DNA of 64,000 nucleotides from Pseudomonas fluorescens (GCF_902498185.1 NZ_CABVIX010000004.1:124001-188000); one strand, 5' to 3'. Counted from the first letter of the stretch, positions 27,675 through 36,658 are shown. Notes: generated by a model not told the origin, from the letters alone. Made by a program: numbers and translations.

Positions 27675-28520
27675 ATGCACCAATGGATCAACGCCCTCGC
27701 CGACCTGCAAGCCCGCGGCGAACCCAGCATCCTGGTGACCATCATCGAGGAACGGGGCTCGACCCCGCGCAATGCGGGCTCGAAGATGGTGGTCAGCGCC
27801 ACCCAGCTGTTCGATACCATCGGCGGCGGCCACCTGGAATTCAAGGCACTGCACATCGCCCGGGAGATGCTGGAGCACAAACGCGACACGCCGCACCTTG
27901 AGCGCTTCAGCCTGGGCGCCAGCCTTGGCCAGTGCTGCGGCGGCGTCACCGTGCTGCTGTTCGAGCCCATGGGCGCGGTGCAGGCGCAGATCGCGGTGTT
28001 CGGCGCAGGTCATGTCGGCCGCGCTCTGGTACCCTTGCTCGCCGCGCTGCCCTGCCGGGTGCGCTGGATCGATTCGCGCGAGCAGGAATTTCCCGAGCTC
28101 ATCCCGGCCGGGGTGAGCAAGGTGGTCACCGAAGAGCCGGTCGATGAAGTAGACGCACTACCCGTGGGCAGCTACTGCATCGTCATGACCCATAACCACC
28201 CGCTGGATCTCGAGCTGACCGCCGCGATCCTCAAGCGCAATGACTTCACCTGGTTCGGCCTGATCGGTTCGCAGACCAAGCGCGCCAAGTTCGAGCACCG
28301 CCTGCGCGAGCGCGGTTACAGCGACGCCCTGTTGCAACGGATGCGGTGCCCGATGGGCCTGGCCGAGGTCAAGGGCAAGCTGCCCATCGAGATCGCCGTG
28401 TCGATCGCCGGTGAAATCATCGCCACCTACAACGCCCGCTTCGGCCAGCACGACGCTGCCGCCAATGCCGGCCCCATTGCCCAGTTGCTGCCGCCTTCAC
28501 GGCGCAGCCACGCCAGTTGA
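27675..28520 (+). CDS. xdhC: Xanthine dehydrogenase accessory protein
   Basis: XdhC binds and sulfurates the molybdenum cofactor and inserts it into XdhB. 281 residues with the N-terminal XdhC/CoxI domain (EERGSTPRNAGSKMVV, DTIGGGHLEF) and a C-terminal Rossmann-like domain (IAVFGAGHVGRALVPLLA). A GAGG ribosome site lies before ATG 27675. Located 38 bp after xdhB, in the same operon. Confidence 0.95.
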   Translation: MHQWINALADLQARGEPSILVTIIEERGSTPRNAGSKMVVSATQLFDTIGGGHLEFKALHIAREMLEHKRDTPHLERFSLGASLGQCCGGVTVLLFEPMGAVQAQIAVFGAGHVGRALVPLLAALPCRVRWIDSREQEFPELIPAGVSKVVTEEPVDEVDALPVGSYCIVMTHNHPLDLELTAAILKRNDFTWFGLIGSQTKRAKFEHRLRERGYSDALLQRMRCPMGLAEVKGKLPIEIAVSIAGEIIATYNARFGQHDAAANAGPIAQLLPPSRRSHAS

Positions 28521-28530
28521 CGAGAGCCTT

Positions 28531-29835
28531 ATGAGCGCAACCCGCAAAGCCTACAGAGCCGCCCTGCTGCACAGCGTCGCCGACCCCGCCGAGGTCGGCA
28601 TCGAAGCGTCCTTCGAGTATTACGAGGACGGCCTGCTGGTGGTCGACAACGGCCGCATCAGCGCCCTGGGCGAAGCCCACGCGCTGCTGCCGACCCTGGA
28701 TGCCGACATCGAAGTGGTGCACTACCAGGATGCCCTGCTCACGCCGGGCTTCATCGACACCCATATCCATTTCCCACAGACGGGCATGATCGGCTCCTAT
28801 GGCGAACAGTTGCTCGACTGGCTGAACACCTACACCTTCCCGTGTGAAAAGCAGTTCGCCGACAAGGCGCATGCCGACAAGGTCGCGAAGATCTTCGTCG
28901 AGGAGCTGCTGCGCAACGGCACCACCACGGCACTGGTGTTCGCAAGTGTGCACCCTGAATCGGTCAACGCGCTGTTTGAAGAAGCCGAGCGCCTCGACCT
29001 GCGGATGATCGCCGGCAAGGTGATGATGGACCGCAATGCTCCTGACTACCTGACCGACACCCCCGAGTCGAGCTACACCGAAAGCAAGGCGCTGATCGAG
29101 CGCTGGCACGGCAAGGGCCGCCTGCACTACGCCGTCACGCCCCGCTTCGCGCCCACCAGCACGCCCGAGCAGCTGGCACTCGCCGGGCAGTTGCTCAAGG
29201 AGTATCCGGACCTGTACCTGCACACTCACCTGTCCGAGAACCTCAAGGAGATCGACTGGGTGAAGGCGCTGTTCCCCGAGCGTACGGGTTACCTGGATGT
29301 GTACGACCACTTCGAGCTGCTCGGCGAGCGGTCCGTGTTCGCCCACGGTGTGCACCTGTGCGACGAGGAATGCCAGCGCCTGGCCGAGACGGGCTCGGCC
29401 GTGGCCTTCTGCCCGACGTCCAACCTGTTCCTGGGCAGCGGCCTGTTCAACCTGCCCCAGGCCGAGCGCTTCAAGGTCAATGTGGGATTGGGCACCGACG
29501 TGGGTGCAGGTACCAGCTTCTCGCTGCTCAACACATTGAACGAGGCGTACAAGGTCATGCAGCTCCAGGGCGCACGCCTGCATCCGTTCAAGTCGCTGTA
29601 CCTGGCCACGCTGGGGGGTGCGCGTGCATTGCGCCTGGACGACCGGATCGGCAGCTTGCGGCCGGGCAACGACGCGGATTTCGTGGTGCTCGACTACAAG
29701 GCTACGCCGCTGCTGGGGTATCGCATCGAGCAGTCGAAGAGCATCGAGGAGACGTTGTTCGTGCTGACCACGCTGGGCGACGACCGCACGGTGCGGGAGA
29801 CGTATGCGGCGGGGCGGTGCGTGCACCGCCGCTAG
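28531..29835 (+). CDS. guaD: Guanine deaminase
   Basis: This enzyme converts guanine to xanthine, feeding XdhAB. It is a 434-residue amidohydrolase with the metal-binding HxH in PGFIDTHIHFPQTGMIG, a third His region in YLHTHLSEN and the late Asp in LGTDVGAGTSFS. ATG 28531 lies 10 bp after the xdhC stop; an upstream in-frame ATG would sit inside xdhC and is rejected. The family is normally about 430 residues. Confidence 0.95.
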   Translation: MSATRKAYRAALLHSVADPAEVGIEASFEYYEDGLLVVDNGRISALGEAHALLPTLDADIEVVHYQDALLTPGFIDTHIHFPQTGMIGSYGEQLLDWLNTYTFPCEKQFADKAHADKVAKIFVEELLRNGTTTALVFASVHPESVNALFEEAERLDLRMIAGKVMMDRNAPDYLTDTPESSYTESKALIERWHGKGRLHYAVTPRFAPTSTPEQLALAGQLLKEYPDLYLHTHLSENLKEIDWVKALFPERTGYLDVYDHFELLGERSVFAHGVHLCDEECQRLAETGSAVAFCPTSNLFLGSGLFNLPQAERFKVNVGLGTDVGAGTSFSLLNTLNEAYKVMQLQGARLHPFKSLYLATLGGARALRLDDRIGSLRPGNDADFVVLDYKATPLLGYRIEQSKSIEETLFVLTTLGDDRTVRETYAAGRCVHRR

Positions 29836-29866
29836 GCTCTGCCAGCCAGACCCTTGCTGTCCCGTG

Positions 29867-29907
29867 GAAGCGGGTGTGTCGATCAGCCCTTGCTCGACAC
29901 CCGCTTC
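29867..29907. terminator. Bidirectional stem between guaD and the convergent GntR gene
   Basis: GAAGCGGGTG(TG)TCGA pairs with TCGACACCCGCTTC around an 11-nt loop, with one 2-nt bulge. It covers the GntR stop codon and follows guaD by about 30 bp, so it can end both transcripts. Confidence 0.6.
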
Positions 29908-30641
29908 TTGCTCTGCAGCAGATGCGAAAACACCGCGTGCAGGTCGTCCGAGGCGCTTTCTTCGTCGAGGTTGAGCTTGCTGTCGATATGGTCCATGTGA
30001 TGCATCATCAGGCTGACTGCCTGCTCGGCATCACGCGCCTCGATGGCGTCGATCAACTGCATGTGCTCGTCATAGGAGCAATGCGAGCGGTTGCCGCTTT
30101 CGTATTGGGCAATGATCAGCGAGGTCTGCGACACCAGGCTGCGCTGGAAACTCACCAGGGGCGCGTTGCCTGCCGCTTCGGCCAGCTTGAGGTGGAACTC
30201 GCCCGACAGGCGAATGCCTGCGCCGCGGTCCCCGCGTGAAAAACTGTCGCGTTCTTCACGGACCATCTGGCGCAACTCATTGAGCTGATCGGCCGTGGCG
30301 TGCTGCACGGCAAGCTCGGTGATGGCGCGCTCGACCATGCGTCGCGAGAAGAACACCTGGCGAGCCTCTTCGACCGTCGGGCTCGCGACCACCGCGCCAC
30401 GATTGGGACGCAGCAATACCACGCTCTCGTGCGCAAGGCGCGACAGGGCGCGGCGGATGATGGTGCGGCTGACGCCAAAGATCTCGCCCAGCGCTTCCTC
30501 GCTCAACTTGGTACCCGGCGCCAGGCGCTGCTCGAGAATCGCCTCGAAGATGTGCGCGTAGACGATGTCGTCCTGGGTGCCGCTGCGGCCGGCCTTGCCG
30601 GTGCGCGCAGGCTTTTTCAGAGGTTGCAGCTGTTCGTTCAT
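29883..30641 (-). CDS. GntR/FCD-family regulator of the purine cluster (candidate)
   Basis: This 252-residue regulator has a winged helix (DDIVYAHIFEAILEQRLAPGTKLSEE…VSRTIIRRALSRLAHE) and a FCD domain with metal-site residues (EFHLKLAEAAGN, DEHMQLIDAIEARD). The start at 30641 (MNEQLQPLKKP) is preferred to an upstream ATG at 30716 that lies in the promoter. TTGT-N2-ACAA-type sites lie in its own promoter region and at the hiuH/puuE and GlcG-like/gcl promoters, making it the best candidate for their shared regulator. It is divergent from a purine permease. Confidence 0.88.
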   Translation of the reverse strand: MNEQLQPLKKPARTGKAGRSGTQDDIVYAHIFEAILEQRLAPGTKLSEEALGEIFGVSRTIIRRALSRLAHESVVLLRPNRGAVVASPTVEEARQVFFSRRMVERAITELAVQHATADQLNELRQMVREERDSFSRGDRGAGIRLSGEFHLKLAEAAGNAPLVSFQRSLVSQTSLIIAQYESGNRSHCSYDEHMQLIDAIEARDAEQAVSLMMHHMDHIDSKLNLDEESASDDLHAVFSHLLQSKKRVSSKG

Positions 30642-30673
30642 GGGCACTCGAGCACAGGAAAGGTATGGGCACA

Positions 30674-30683
30674 TTGTACACAG
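30674..30683. promoter_or_regulatory. Degenerate TTGT-N2-ACAA site before the GntR gene
   Basis: TTGTACACAG lies 33 bp upstream of the GntR start codon and matches one half-site fully and the other in three of four bases. It is consistent with autoregulation. Confidence 0.45.
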
Positions 30684-30770
30684 GCATAACCGTTTCTGCA
30701 GGTGGCGATTGCCCATATATCGACAGTGCGTCCGATTGTACGCGCAAAAGATAAAACATTATTTGCATTC

Positions 30771-30782
30771 TTTGTACACAAA
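30771..30782. promoter_or_regulatory. TTGT-N2-ACAA operator between GntR gene and permease
   Basis: TTTGTACACAAA has 5-bp inverted arms around AC. It lies in the divergent promoter region, 135 bp upstream of the NCS2 permease start. Confidence 0.6.
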
Positions 30783-30916
30783 CGCATAATCCAGCGAGCC
30801 GCTTCCTGACCTGAAAGTCAACAAAAGGCCAGGCATCTGCTCCCCCTCGCGGAGTCCCCAAGTGCATCGCTCAGGACCAGGCTCCGAACAACAAGAAGAC
30901 TTGAGGAGTACTCGCT

Positions 30917-32266
30917 GTGGAAAGCCGCAAATCAGAAGCCCCCACGCTCGACCTCGCCCCACCGCTCGAAACGGGCTGGCTGGAACGCCTCTTCAAACTC
31001 AAGCGACACGGCACCACCGTCAGGACAGAGCTGATCGCCGGGGTGACCACGTTCATCACCATGGCCTACATCATCTTCGTGAACCCCAACATCATGGCCG
31101 ACGCCGGCATCGATCACGGGGCGGCCTTCGTCGCCACCTGCATCGCCGCAGCGCTCGGCTGCCTGCTGATGGGCCTCTACGCCAACTGGCCGGTAGGCCT
31201 GGCGCCGGGCATGGGGCTGAACGCCTTCTTCACCTACACCGTGGTCGGCACCATGGGTTACACCTGGGAAGCGGCGCTGGGCGCGGTGTTCGTGTCCGGG
31301 GTGCTGTTCATGATCCTGACACTGTCGCGAGTGCGTGAATGGCTGCTCAACAGCATCCCAGTGAGCCTGCGGCACGCGATGGGCGCCGGTGTCGGACTGT
31401 TTCTCGGACTGATCGGCCTCAAGACCGCAGGTATCGTCGTCGACAGCCCGGCTACCCTGATCAAGCTCGGCTCGATGCACGAGCCCGCTCCCCTGCTGGC
31501 TGCGGTCTGTTTCCTGATGATCGCCGTGCTCAGCTATCACCGGGTCTTCGGCGCGATCCTCATCAGCATCATTGCCGTTACGCTCGCCGGCTGGGGCCTG
31601 GGCCTTGTCGAGTATGGCGGGGTGTTCTCCTTGCCGCCCAGCCTGGCCCCGACCTGGATGGCCATGGACGTGGCGGGCGTGTTCAACGTCAGCATGATCA
31701 GCGTGGTGCTGGCGTTTCTGTTCGTGCACATGTTCGACACCGCCGGCACCCTGATGGGTGTCGCGCAGCGGGCGAACCTGGTCAGTGCCGACGGGCGCAT
31801 CGAAAACCTTTCCCGCGCGCTCAAGGCCGACAGCGCCTCCAGCGTGTTCGGCGCCGCCGTCGGCGTACCGCCCGTGACCAGCTATGTGGAAAGCGCCGCC
31901 GGCGTTGCGGCGGGCGGGCGCACAGGATTGACCGCCGTGGTGGTCGGGCTGCTGTTCGTCGCCGCGATGTTCTTCGCGCCGCTGGCCGGAATGATTCCCG
32001 CGTATGCCACGGCCGGAGCGCTTATCTATGTGGCGATGCTGATGATGGGCAGCATGGCGCATATCGAGTGGGACGATGCCACCGACAGCATCCCGGCGAT
32101 CGTCACGGTGATCATGATGCCGCTCACCTTTTCGGTGGCGGACGGGATAGCACTCGGGTTCATCAGCTATGTGGCGTTGAAGGCGGGGACCGGGCGCTGG
32201 AGCGAGATCTCCGCGAGCCTGTGGGTGCTGTGTGTGATCTTCATCGCGAAGTTCGTGTTTCTCTAA
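30917..32266 (+). CDS. NCS2-family purine permease (AzgA-like)
   Basis: This is a 449-residue proton symporter with 12-14 membrane spans. The start is GTG at 30917 with GAGGAG eight bases upstream. The sequence (RTELIAGVTTFITMAYIIFVNP, GLAPGMGLNAFFTYTVV, GVPPVTSYVESAAGVAAGGRTG) is typical of the AzgA/GhxP/AdeP group that takes up adenine, guanine or hypoxanthine. Its location next to guaD suggests guanine or hypoxanthine as substrate. Inducible through the palindromes upstream is an inference. Confidence 0.92.
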   Translation: MESRKSEAPTLDLAPPLETGWLERLFKLKRHGTTVRTELIAGVTTFITMAYIIFVNPNIMADAGIDHGAAFVATCIAAALGCLLMGLYANWPVGLAPGMGLNAFFTYTVVGTMGYTWEAALGAVFVSGVLFMILTLSRVREWLLNSIPVSLRHAMGAGVGLFLGLIGLKTAGIVVDSPATLIKLGSMHEPAPLLAAVCFLMIAVLSYHRVFGAILISIIAVTLAGWGLGLVEYGGVFSLPPSLAPTWMAMDVAGVFNVSMISVVLAFLFVHMFDTAGTLMGVAQRANLVSADGRIENLSRALKADSASSVFGAAVGVPPVTSYVESAAGVAAGGRTGLTAVVVGLLFVAAMFFAPLAGMIPAYATAGALIYVAMLMMGSMAHIEWDDATDSIPAIVTVIMMPLTFSVADGIALGFISYVALKAGTGRWSEISASLWVLCVIFIAKFVFL

Positions 32267-32283
32267 GATGCCCAGGCGTTGAA

Positions 32284-32342
32284 TGTTCCGGCCTCTTCGC
32301 TGGCAGTTCGGGACGCCGAACCGCAGCGAAGAGGCCGGAACA
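32284..32342 (+). terminator. Long stem-loop after the purine permease
   Basis: TGTTCCGGCCTCTTCGCTG (32284-32302) pairs perfectly over 19 bp with 32324-32342. The loop part shares a sequence (GGCAGTTCGGGACGCCGAAC, with 3 differences) with 48905-48924. It looks like a REP-derived palindrome acting as a terminator. Confidence 0.6.
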
Positions 32343-32345
32343 GGC

Positions 32346-32372
32346 AAAAAAAAGCCCGCAGTGTGAGCGGGC
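32346..32372 (-). terminator. Intrinsic terminator of hiuH
   Basis: On the minus strand GCCCGC-TCACACT-GCGGGC is followed by eight T. It lies 31 bp after the hiuH stop codon. Confidence 0.8.
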
Positions 32373-32403
32373 AAGGACCTACGAAGATTCTTCCAGCGAC
32401 CCA

Positions 32404-32757
32404 CTAGCTTCCGCGATAGGTCGAATAGCTGTACGGCGAAATCAGCAGCGGCACATGGTAGTGCTCCTGCCCCGCATCGATGCCGAACCTCAATACCACA
32501 ACATCAAGAAACGCAGGCTCCGGCAACGCCACGCCCCGGGCGCGGTAGTAATCGCCAGCGCTGAACTGCAGCTGGTACACCCCACTGCGGTAGTCGTCAC
32601 CCTGCAATAACGGCGCGTCCACCCGGCCATCGCTGTTGGTCAAGACCGTGTTCACCAACTCCAGCTGCTGGCCTTCGACCCGATAAAGCTCGACCTTGAT
32701 CGAGCTGCCAGGGCAGCCGTGGGCAGCGTCCAGTACGTGCGTGGTCAAACGTCCCAT
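32404..32757 (-). CDS. hiuH: 5-hydroxyisourate hydrolase (transthyretin-like)
   Basis: This enzyme hydrolyses 5-hydroxyisourate, the product of urate oxidation, to OHCU. The 117-residue protein has THVLDAAHGCPGSS near the N-terminus, the catalytic His/Arg region and the diagnostic C-terminal tetrapeptide YRGS. ATG 32757 is chosen because MGRLTTHVLD aligns with the family start; an upstream in-frame start would add an unrelated 20 residues. It is divergent from puuE. No periplasmic signal peptide is present, so it is cytosolic. Confidence 0.95.
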   Translation of the reverse strand: MGRLTTHVLDAAHGCPGSSIKVELYRVEGQQLELVNTVLTNSDGRVDAPLLQGDDYRSGVYQLQFSAGDYYRARGVALPEPAFLDVVVLRFGIDAGQEHYHVPLLISPYSYSTYRGS

Positions 32758-32864
32758 TTGCTTGTCGCCTCTTGTCAGATCCGTGGGCAGAAAATACACG
32801 CGAATCACCGCGGCCAAGGCAGGCGGCGTTCGGGAATGACGTTATTAAGACACTTCAGACGTAA

Positions 32865-32876
32865 ATTGTACACAAT
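32865..32876. promoter_or_regulatory. TTGT-N2-ACAA operator upstream of hiuH
   Basis: ATTGTACACAAT lies 108 bp upstream of the hiuH start. The 389-bp hiuH/puuE intergenic region holds this site and the perfect palindrome at 33059-33070; I see no gene in it. Confidence 0.6.
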
Positions 32877-33058
32877 TTTTCATACCCTCTTGGCACCCCT
32901 GCCGCCGCGCTTCGTAAACTGGCCCATCAGTCGCAAATACAGGCGCAGTAACGACGCCGTCGTCACAAGCTGACTATCCAGGCAAGTTTCTTGCAGCGTC
33001 TTTCTGCATGATCACAAGGAAGAAATGCGGAAAAACAGGCTTACAAAAGATTTCAGAA

Positions 33059-33070
33059 GTTGTATACAAT
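33059..33070. promoter_or_regulatory. TTGTATACAA operator overlapping the puuE -10
   Basis: TTGTATACAA (33060-33069) is a perfect 10-bp palindrome. A -35-like TTACAA at 33041-33046 and the palindrome's own TATACA give a 16-bp spacer, so the operator overlaps the predicted -10. It lies 77 bp before the puuE start. Confidence 0.65.
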
Positions 33071-33146
33071 CACTCCATCCGGTGCGCGCGATACCCAGAC
33101 TCGGGACGGCCACTACCCGCACAAACGTACAAGAAGGAAGACTGCA

Positions 33147-34076
33147 GTGAGCGCTGACTACCCTCGCGACCTGATCGGTTACGGCAACAACCCACCTCAT
33201 CCGCGCTGGCCGGGGAACGCCCGCATCGCGCTGTCTTTCGTGCTCAATTATGAAGAAGGCGGCGAGCGCAATGTCTTGCATGGCGACAAGGAGTCCGAAG
33301 CCTTCCTGTCCGAGATGGTCGCCGCGCAGCCCCTGCAGGGGGTGCGCAACATGAGCATGGAGTCGCTGTACGAATACGGCAGCCGCGCTGGTGTATGGCG
33401 CCTGCTCAAGCTGTTCAAGGACAGTGGCGTGCCATTGACCGTGTTCGCCGTGGCCGAGGCCGCCCGCCGCCATCCGGATGCGATCCGCGCCATGGTCGAG
33501 GCCGGCCACGAGATCTGCAGCCATGGCTACCGCTGGATCGACTACCAGTACATGGACGAGGCCCAGGAACGCGAGCACATGCTCGAGGCCATCCGCATCC
33601 TCACTGAGCTGACCGGCGAGCGCCCACTGGGTTGGTACACCGGCCGCACCGGCCCCAACACCCGCCGCCTGGTGATGGAAGAAGGTGGCTTTCTCTACGA
33701 CAGCGATACCTACGACGACGACCTGCCCTACTGGGAAAAGAACAATCCCACCGGCAAGCCGCACCTGGTGATCCCCTACACCCTGGACACCAACGACATG
33801 CGCTTCACCCAGGTGCAGGGTTTCAACTGTGGTGAACAGTTCTACCAGTACCTCAAGGACGCGTTCGACGTGCTCTACGAAGAAGGTGCCGAAGCGCCGA
33901 AGATGCTCTCGATCGGCTTGCACTGCCGCCTGGTCGGCCGCCCCGCCCGCCTGGCCGCGCTCAAGCGCTTCGTCGACTACGCCAAGAGCCACGAGCAGGT
34001 GTGGTTTGCCCGCCGTGTCGACATCGCCCGCCACTGGCACGCCACCCACCCGTTCAACGCAGAGAACGCCAGATGA
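33147..34076 (+). CDS. puuE: Allantoinase PuuE (polysaccharide-deacetylase fold)
   Basis: PuuE opens the ring of allantoin to allantoate without a metal-dependent amidohydrolase fold. The 309-residue protein begins with GTG at 33147 behind AGAAGGAAG. Typical stretches are SFVLNYEEGGERNVLHGD, HEICSHGYRWIDYQYM and WYTGRTGPNTRRLV. An upstream ATG at 33060 would start inside the operator and is rejected. The stop overlaps uraD by 4 bp. Confidence 0.95.
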   Translation: MSADYPRDLIGYGNNPPHPRWPGNARIALSFVLNYEEGGERNVLHGDKESEAFLSEMVAAQPLQGVRNMSMESLYEYGSRAGVWRLLKLFKDSGVPLTVFAVAEAARRHPDAIRAMVEAGHEICSHGYRWIDYQYMDEAQEREHMLEAIRILTELTGERPLGWYTGRTGPNTRRLVMEEGGFLYDSDTYDDDLPYWEKNNPTGKPHLVIPYTLDTNDMRFTQVQGFNCGEQFYQYLKDAFDVLYEEGAEAPKMLSIGLHCRLVGRPARLAALKRFVDYAKSHEQVWFARRVDIARHWHATHPFNAENAR

Positions 34077-34588
34077 CCGCTTTCAAGACCCTCACGCCTT
34101 CGACCCTGGACCGCACCGCGTTCGTCGAGGCTTTCGCCGACATCTACGAGCACTCGCCGTGGGTCGCGGAAAAAGCCTTTGACCTGGGCCAACCAGGCGA
34201 GCTGGACGACATCGAGACCCTGCACCAGCGCATGAGCGACATCCTGCTCAGCGCCGACCACGCAGCGCAGCTGGCACTGATCAACGCCCACCCGGACCTG
34301 GCCGGCAAGGCAGCGGTCCAGGGCGAGCTGACCGAGTCGAGCACCCACGAGCAGGCCGGCGCCGGTATCCACCAGTGCACCGCCGAGGAATTCGCCCGCT
34401 TCACCGAGCTCAACGACGCCTACAAGGCCAGGTTCCAGTTCCCGTTCATCATGGCGGTCAGGGGCAGCAACCGGCATCAGATCCTCGCCTCGTTCGAAAA
34501 GCGTATTCACAACGACGTCGATGCGGAGTTCAAGGAAGCCTTGGCCCAGATCAACCTGATCGCCCTGTTCCGCCTGTTGCAGCTGTAA
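34073..34588 (+). CDS. uraD: OHCU decarboxylase
   Basis: UraD decarboxylates 2-oxo-4-hydroxy-4-carboxy-5-ureidoimidazoline to S-allantoin. 171 residues. The catalytic His lies in INAHPDLAGKAA, with QAGAGIHQCTAEEFARFTELN and FIMAVRGSNRHQI also conserved. The ATG overlaps the puuE stop (ATGA), so the two are translationally coupled. Confidence 0.95.
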   Translation: MTAFKTLTPSTLDRTAFVEAFADIYEHSPWVAEKAFDLGQPGELDDIETLHQRMSDILLSADHAAQLALINAHPDLAGKAAVQGELTESSTHEQAGAGIHQCTAEEFARFTELNDAYKARFQFPFIMAVRGSNRHQILASFEKRIHNDVDAEFKEALAQINLIALFRLLQL

Positions 34589-34608
34589 AGGCCGCGCGTC
34601 CGCGGCCT
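34589..34608 (+). terminator. GC-rich hairpin between uraD and allA
   Basis: AGGCCGCG-CGTC-CGCGGCCT is a perfect 8-bp stem starting right after the uraD stop codon. The following bases (GCTTCTTGC) are only moderately T-rich, so it could attenuate rather than end transcription. Confidence 0.55.
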
Positions 34609-34650
34609 GCTTCTTGCTAGTCCCTACAACACAGATAAAGAGATACCTGC

Positions 34651-35154
34651 ATGCGCACTCTAGTGATTGAGCCCCTGACCAAAGAAGCCTTCGCCGCGTT
34701 CGGTGACGTGATCGAAACCGACGGCAGCGACCACTTCATGATCAACAACGGCTCGACCATGCGCTTCCACAAGCTCGCAACGGTCGAGACCGCCGAGCCC
34801 GAGGACAACGCGATCATCAGCATCTTCCGCGCCGACGCGCAGGACATGCCGCTGACCGTTCGCATGCTGGAACGCCATCCGCTGGGCAGCCAGGCTTTCA
34901 TCCCGCTGCTCGGCAACCCCTTTCTGATCGTGGTCGCGCCAGTTGGCGATGCACCTGTATCAGGTTTGGTCCGCGCCTTCCGCAGTAATGGCAGGCAGGG
35001 CATCAATTACCATCGCGGCGTCTGGCACCATCCGGTGCTGACGATCGAAAAGCGGGATGACTTCCTGGTGGTTGATCGCAGTGGTTCTGGCAACAACTGC
35101 GATGAGCATTTTTTCATTGAGGATGAGCAACTGATCCTCGACCCCCACCAATAA
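34651..35154 (+). CDS. allA: Ureidoglycolate lyase
   Basis: AllA cleaves ureidoglycolate to glyoxylate and urea. The 167-residue cupin-type protein shows TKEAFAAFGDVIETDG at the N-terminus and the conserved GRQGINYHRGVWHHPVL with metal/substrate His residues. Same strand as puuE and uraD. The allantoicase gene that would make its substrate is not beside it. Confidence 0.94.
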   Translation: MRTLVIEPLTKEAFAAFGDVIETDGSDHFMINNGSTMRFHKLATVETAEPEDNAIISIFRADAQDMPLTVRMLERHPLGSQAFIPLLGNPFLIVVAPVGDAPVSGLVRAFRSNGRQGINYHRGVWHHPVLTIEKRDDFLVVDRSGSGNNCDEHFFIEDEQLILDPHQ

Positions 35155-35202
35155 GAGAAGACCTGAGCGTCCGGCAACAGGGCGCCAGTGGAGGTAAAGA
35201 CT

Positions 35203-36528
35203 GTGGAAGCACATTTGCTGGAATGGCTGAACCTGAGCGTGCGCTGGGTTCACATGATCACTGGCGTGGCCTGGATCGGCGCGTCTTTCTATTTCGTATG
35301 GCTGGAGAACAACCTCAACCGCGTCAACCCGCGCGACGGCTTGTCGGGTGACCTCTGGGCTATCCACGGTGGCGGCATCTATCACCTGGAGAAGTACAAG
35401 CTCGCCCCGCCAAAGATGCCGGACAACCTGCACTGGTTCAAATGGGAAGCCTACTTCACCTGGATGTCGGGCATCGCCCTGCTGTGCCTGGTGTTCTACT
35501 GGAACCCGACGCTCTACCTGCTGGCGCCTGGCAGTACCCTGAGCGGTCCGGAAGGCGTGGCCATCGGCATCGGCTCGCTGGTCGCCGCCTGGTTCATCTA
35601 CGACTTCCTCTGCGACTCGCCCCTGGGCAAGCGCCCCGTCCTGCTCGGCGGCGTGCTCTTCGTGCTGATCATCGCGGCGTGCTTCGGCTTCAGCCTGGTA
35701 TTCAGCGGCCGTGGTGCCTACCTGCACACCGGTGCGATCATCGGCACCATCATGGTCGGCAACGTGTTCCGCACCATCATGCCCGCCCAGCGCCAGCTGG
35801 TGGCCGCGATCGAGCGTAACGAAACCCCCGATCCGATCCTGCCGGCCAAGGGCCTGCTGCGTTCGCGCCACAACAACTACTTCACCCTGCCGGTGCTGTT
35901 CATCATGATCAGCAACCACTTCCCGAGCACCTACGGCAGCCAGTACAACTGGTTGATCCTGGCTGGGATCGCGGTAGCCGCGGTGTTGATCCGTCACTAC
36001 TTCAACACCCGCCACGACAGCAACAAGTACGCCTGGGCCGTGCCCGTCGGCGCCCTGGCGATGATCTGCCTGGCCTACGTCACCGGCCCCAAGCCGCTGC
36101 CGACCGCCCCTGAGCAGGCCGCCGCCAAGGTCGAGTACCAGCCGCTGCCCGAGACCGCGCTGGGTGGCAAGACCGCTGCCGAGAAAGCCGCCGAACAGGC
36201 TGCCGAGCCGGCGCAGCCCGCAGCACCTGCCGAGGCTCCGGCCGAAGCGACCGCCAAGCTCGATGACGCCGGTTTCGACAAGATCCACAACGTCATCCAG
36301 GAACGCTGCACCGTGTGCCACTCGGCCAAGCCGACCAGCCCGCTGTTCAGCGCCGCCCCTGGTGGCGTGATGTTCGACACCCCGCAGCAGATCCAGCAGC
36401 AGGCCGCGCGCATCCAGGCGCAAGCGGTTGCCAGCCAGATCATGCCGCTGGGCAACATCACCCAGATGACCCAGCAGGAGCGCGAGATGGTCGGTGCGTG
36501 GATCGCCAAAGGCGCCCCGACCCACTGA
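35203..36528 (+). CDS. puuD: Membrane urate oxidase PuuD with cytochrome c domain
   Basis: This 441-residue protein joins an N-terminal multi-span membrane domain (DUF989/urate hydroxylase PuuD: LSVRWVHMITGVAWIGASFYFVWLE, about eight helices) to an Ala/Pro-rich linker (about residues 310-350) and a C-terminal cytochrome c domain with the haem motif CTVCH. PuuD proteins oxidise urate to 5-hydroxyisourate and pass electrons to the respiratory chain instead of O2. I chose the GTG at 35203, preceded by GGAGGT; an in-frame GTG at 35188 overlaps that ribosome site. No soluble uricase gene is present in the window. Confidence 0.9.
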   Translation: MEAHLLEWLNLSVRWVHMITGVAWIGASFYFVWLENNLNRVNPRDGLSGDLWAIHGGGIYHLEKYKLAPPKMPDNLHWFKWEAYFTWMSGIALLCLVFYWNPTLYLLAPGSTLSGPEGVAIGIGSLVAAWFIYDFLCDSPLGKRPVLLGGVLFVLIIAACFGFSLVFSGRGAYLHTGAIIGTIMVGNVFRTIMPAQRQLVAAIERNETPDPILPAKGLLRSRHNNYFTLPVLFIMISNHFPSTYGSQYNWLILAGIAVAAVLIRHYFNTRHDSNKYAWAVPVGALAMICLAYVTGPKPLPTAPEQAAAKVEYQPLPETALGGKTAAEKAAEQAAEPAQPAAPAEAPAEATAKLDDAGFDKIHNVIQERCTVCHSAKPTSPLFSAAPGGVMFDTPQQIQQQAARIQAQAVASQIMPLGNITQMTQQEREMVGAWIAKGAPTH

Positions 36529-36658
36529 CAGCAGCCGCAACCCAGTACGTAGCAAGCATCGAGCTGCAGGCTCCAGGCACGCAGGCTTCTCTCTTGAAGC
36601 CCGCGGCCTGAAGCGTGCCGCTTGGATCCGAGAATAAAAACAAGACTCGAGGTGCTGC

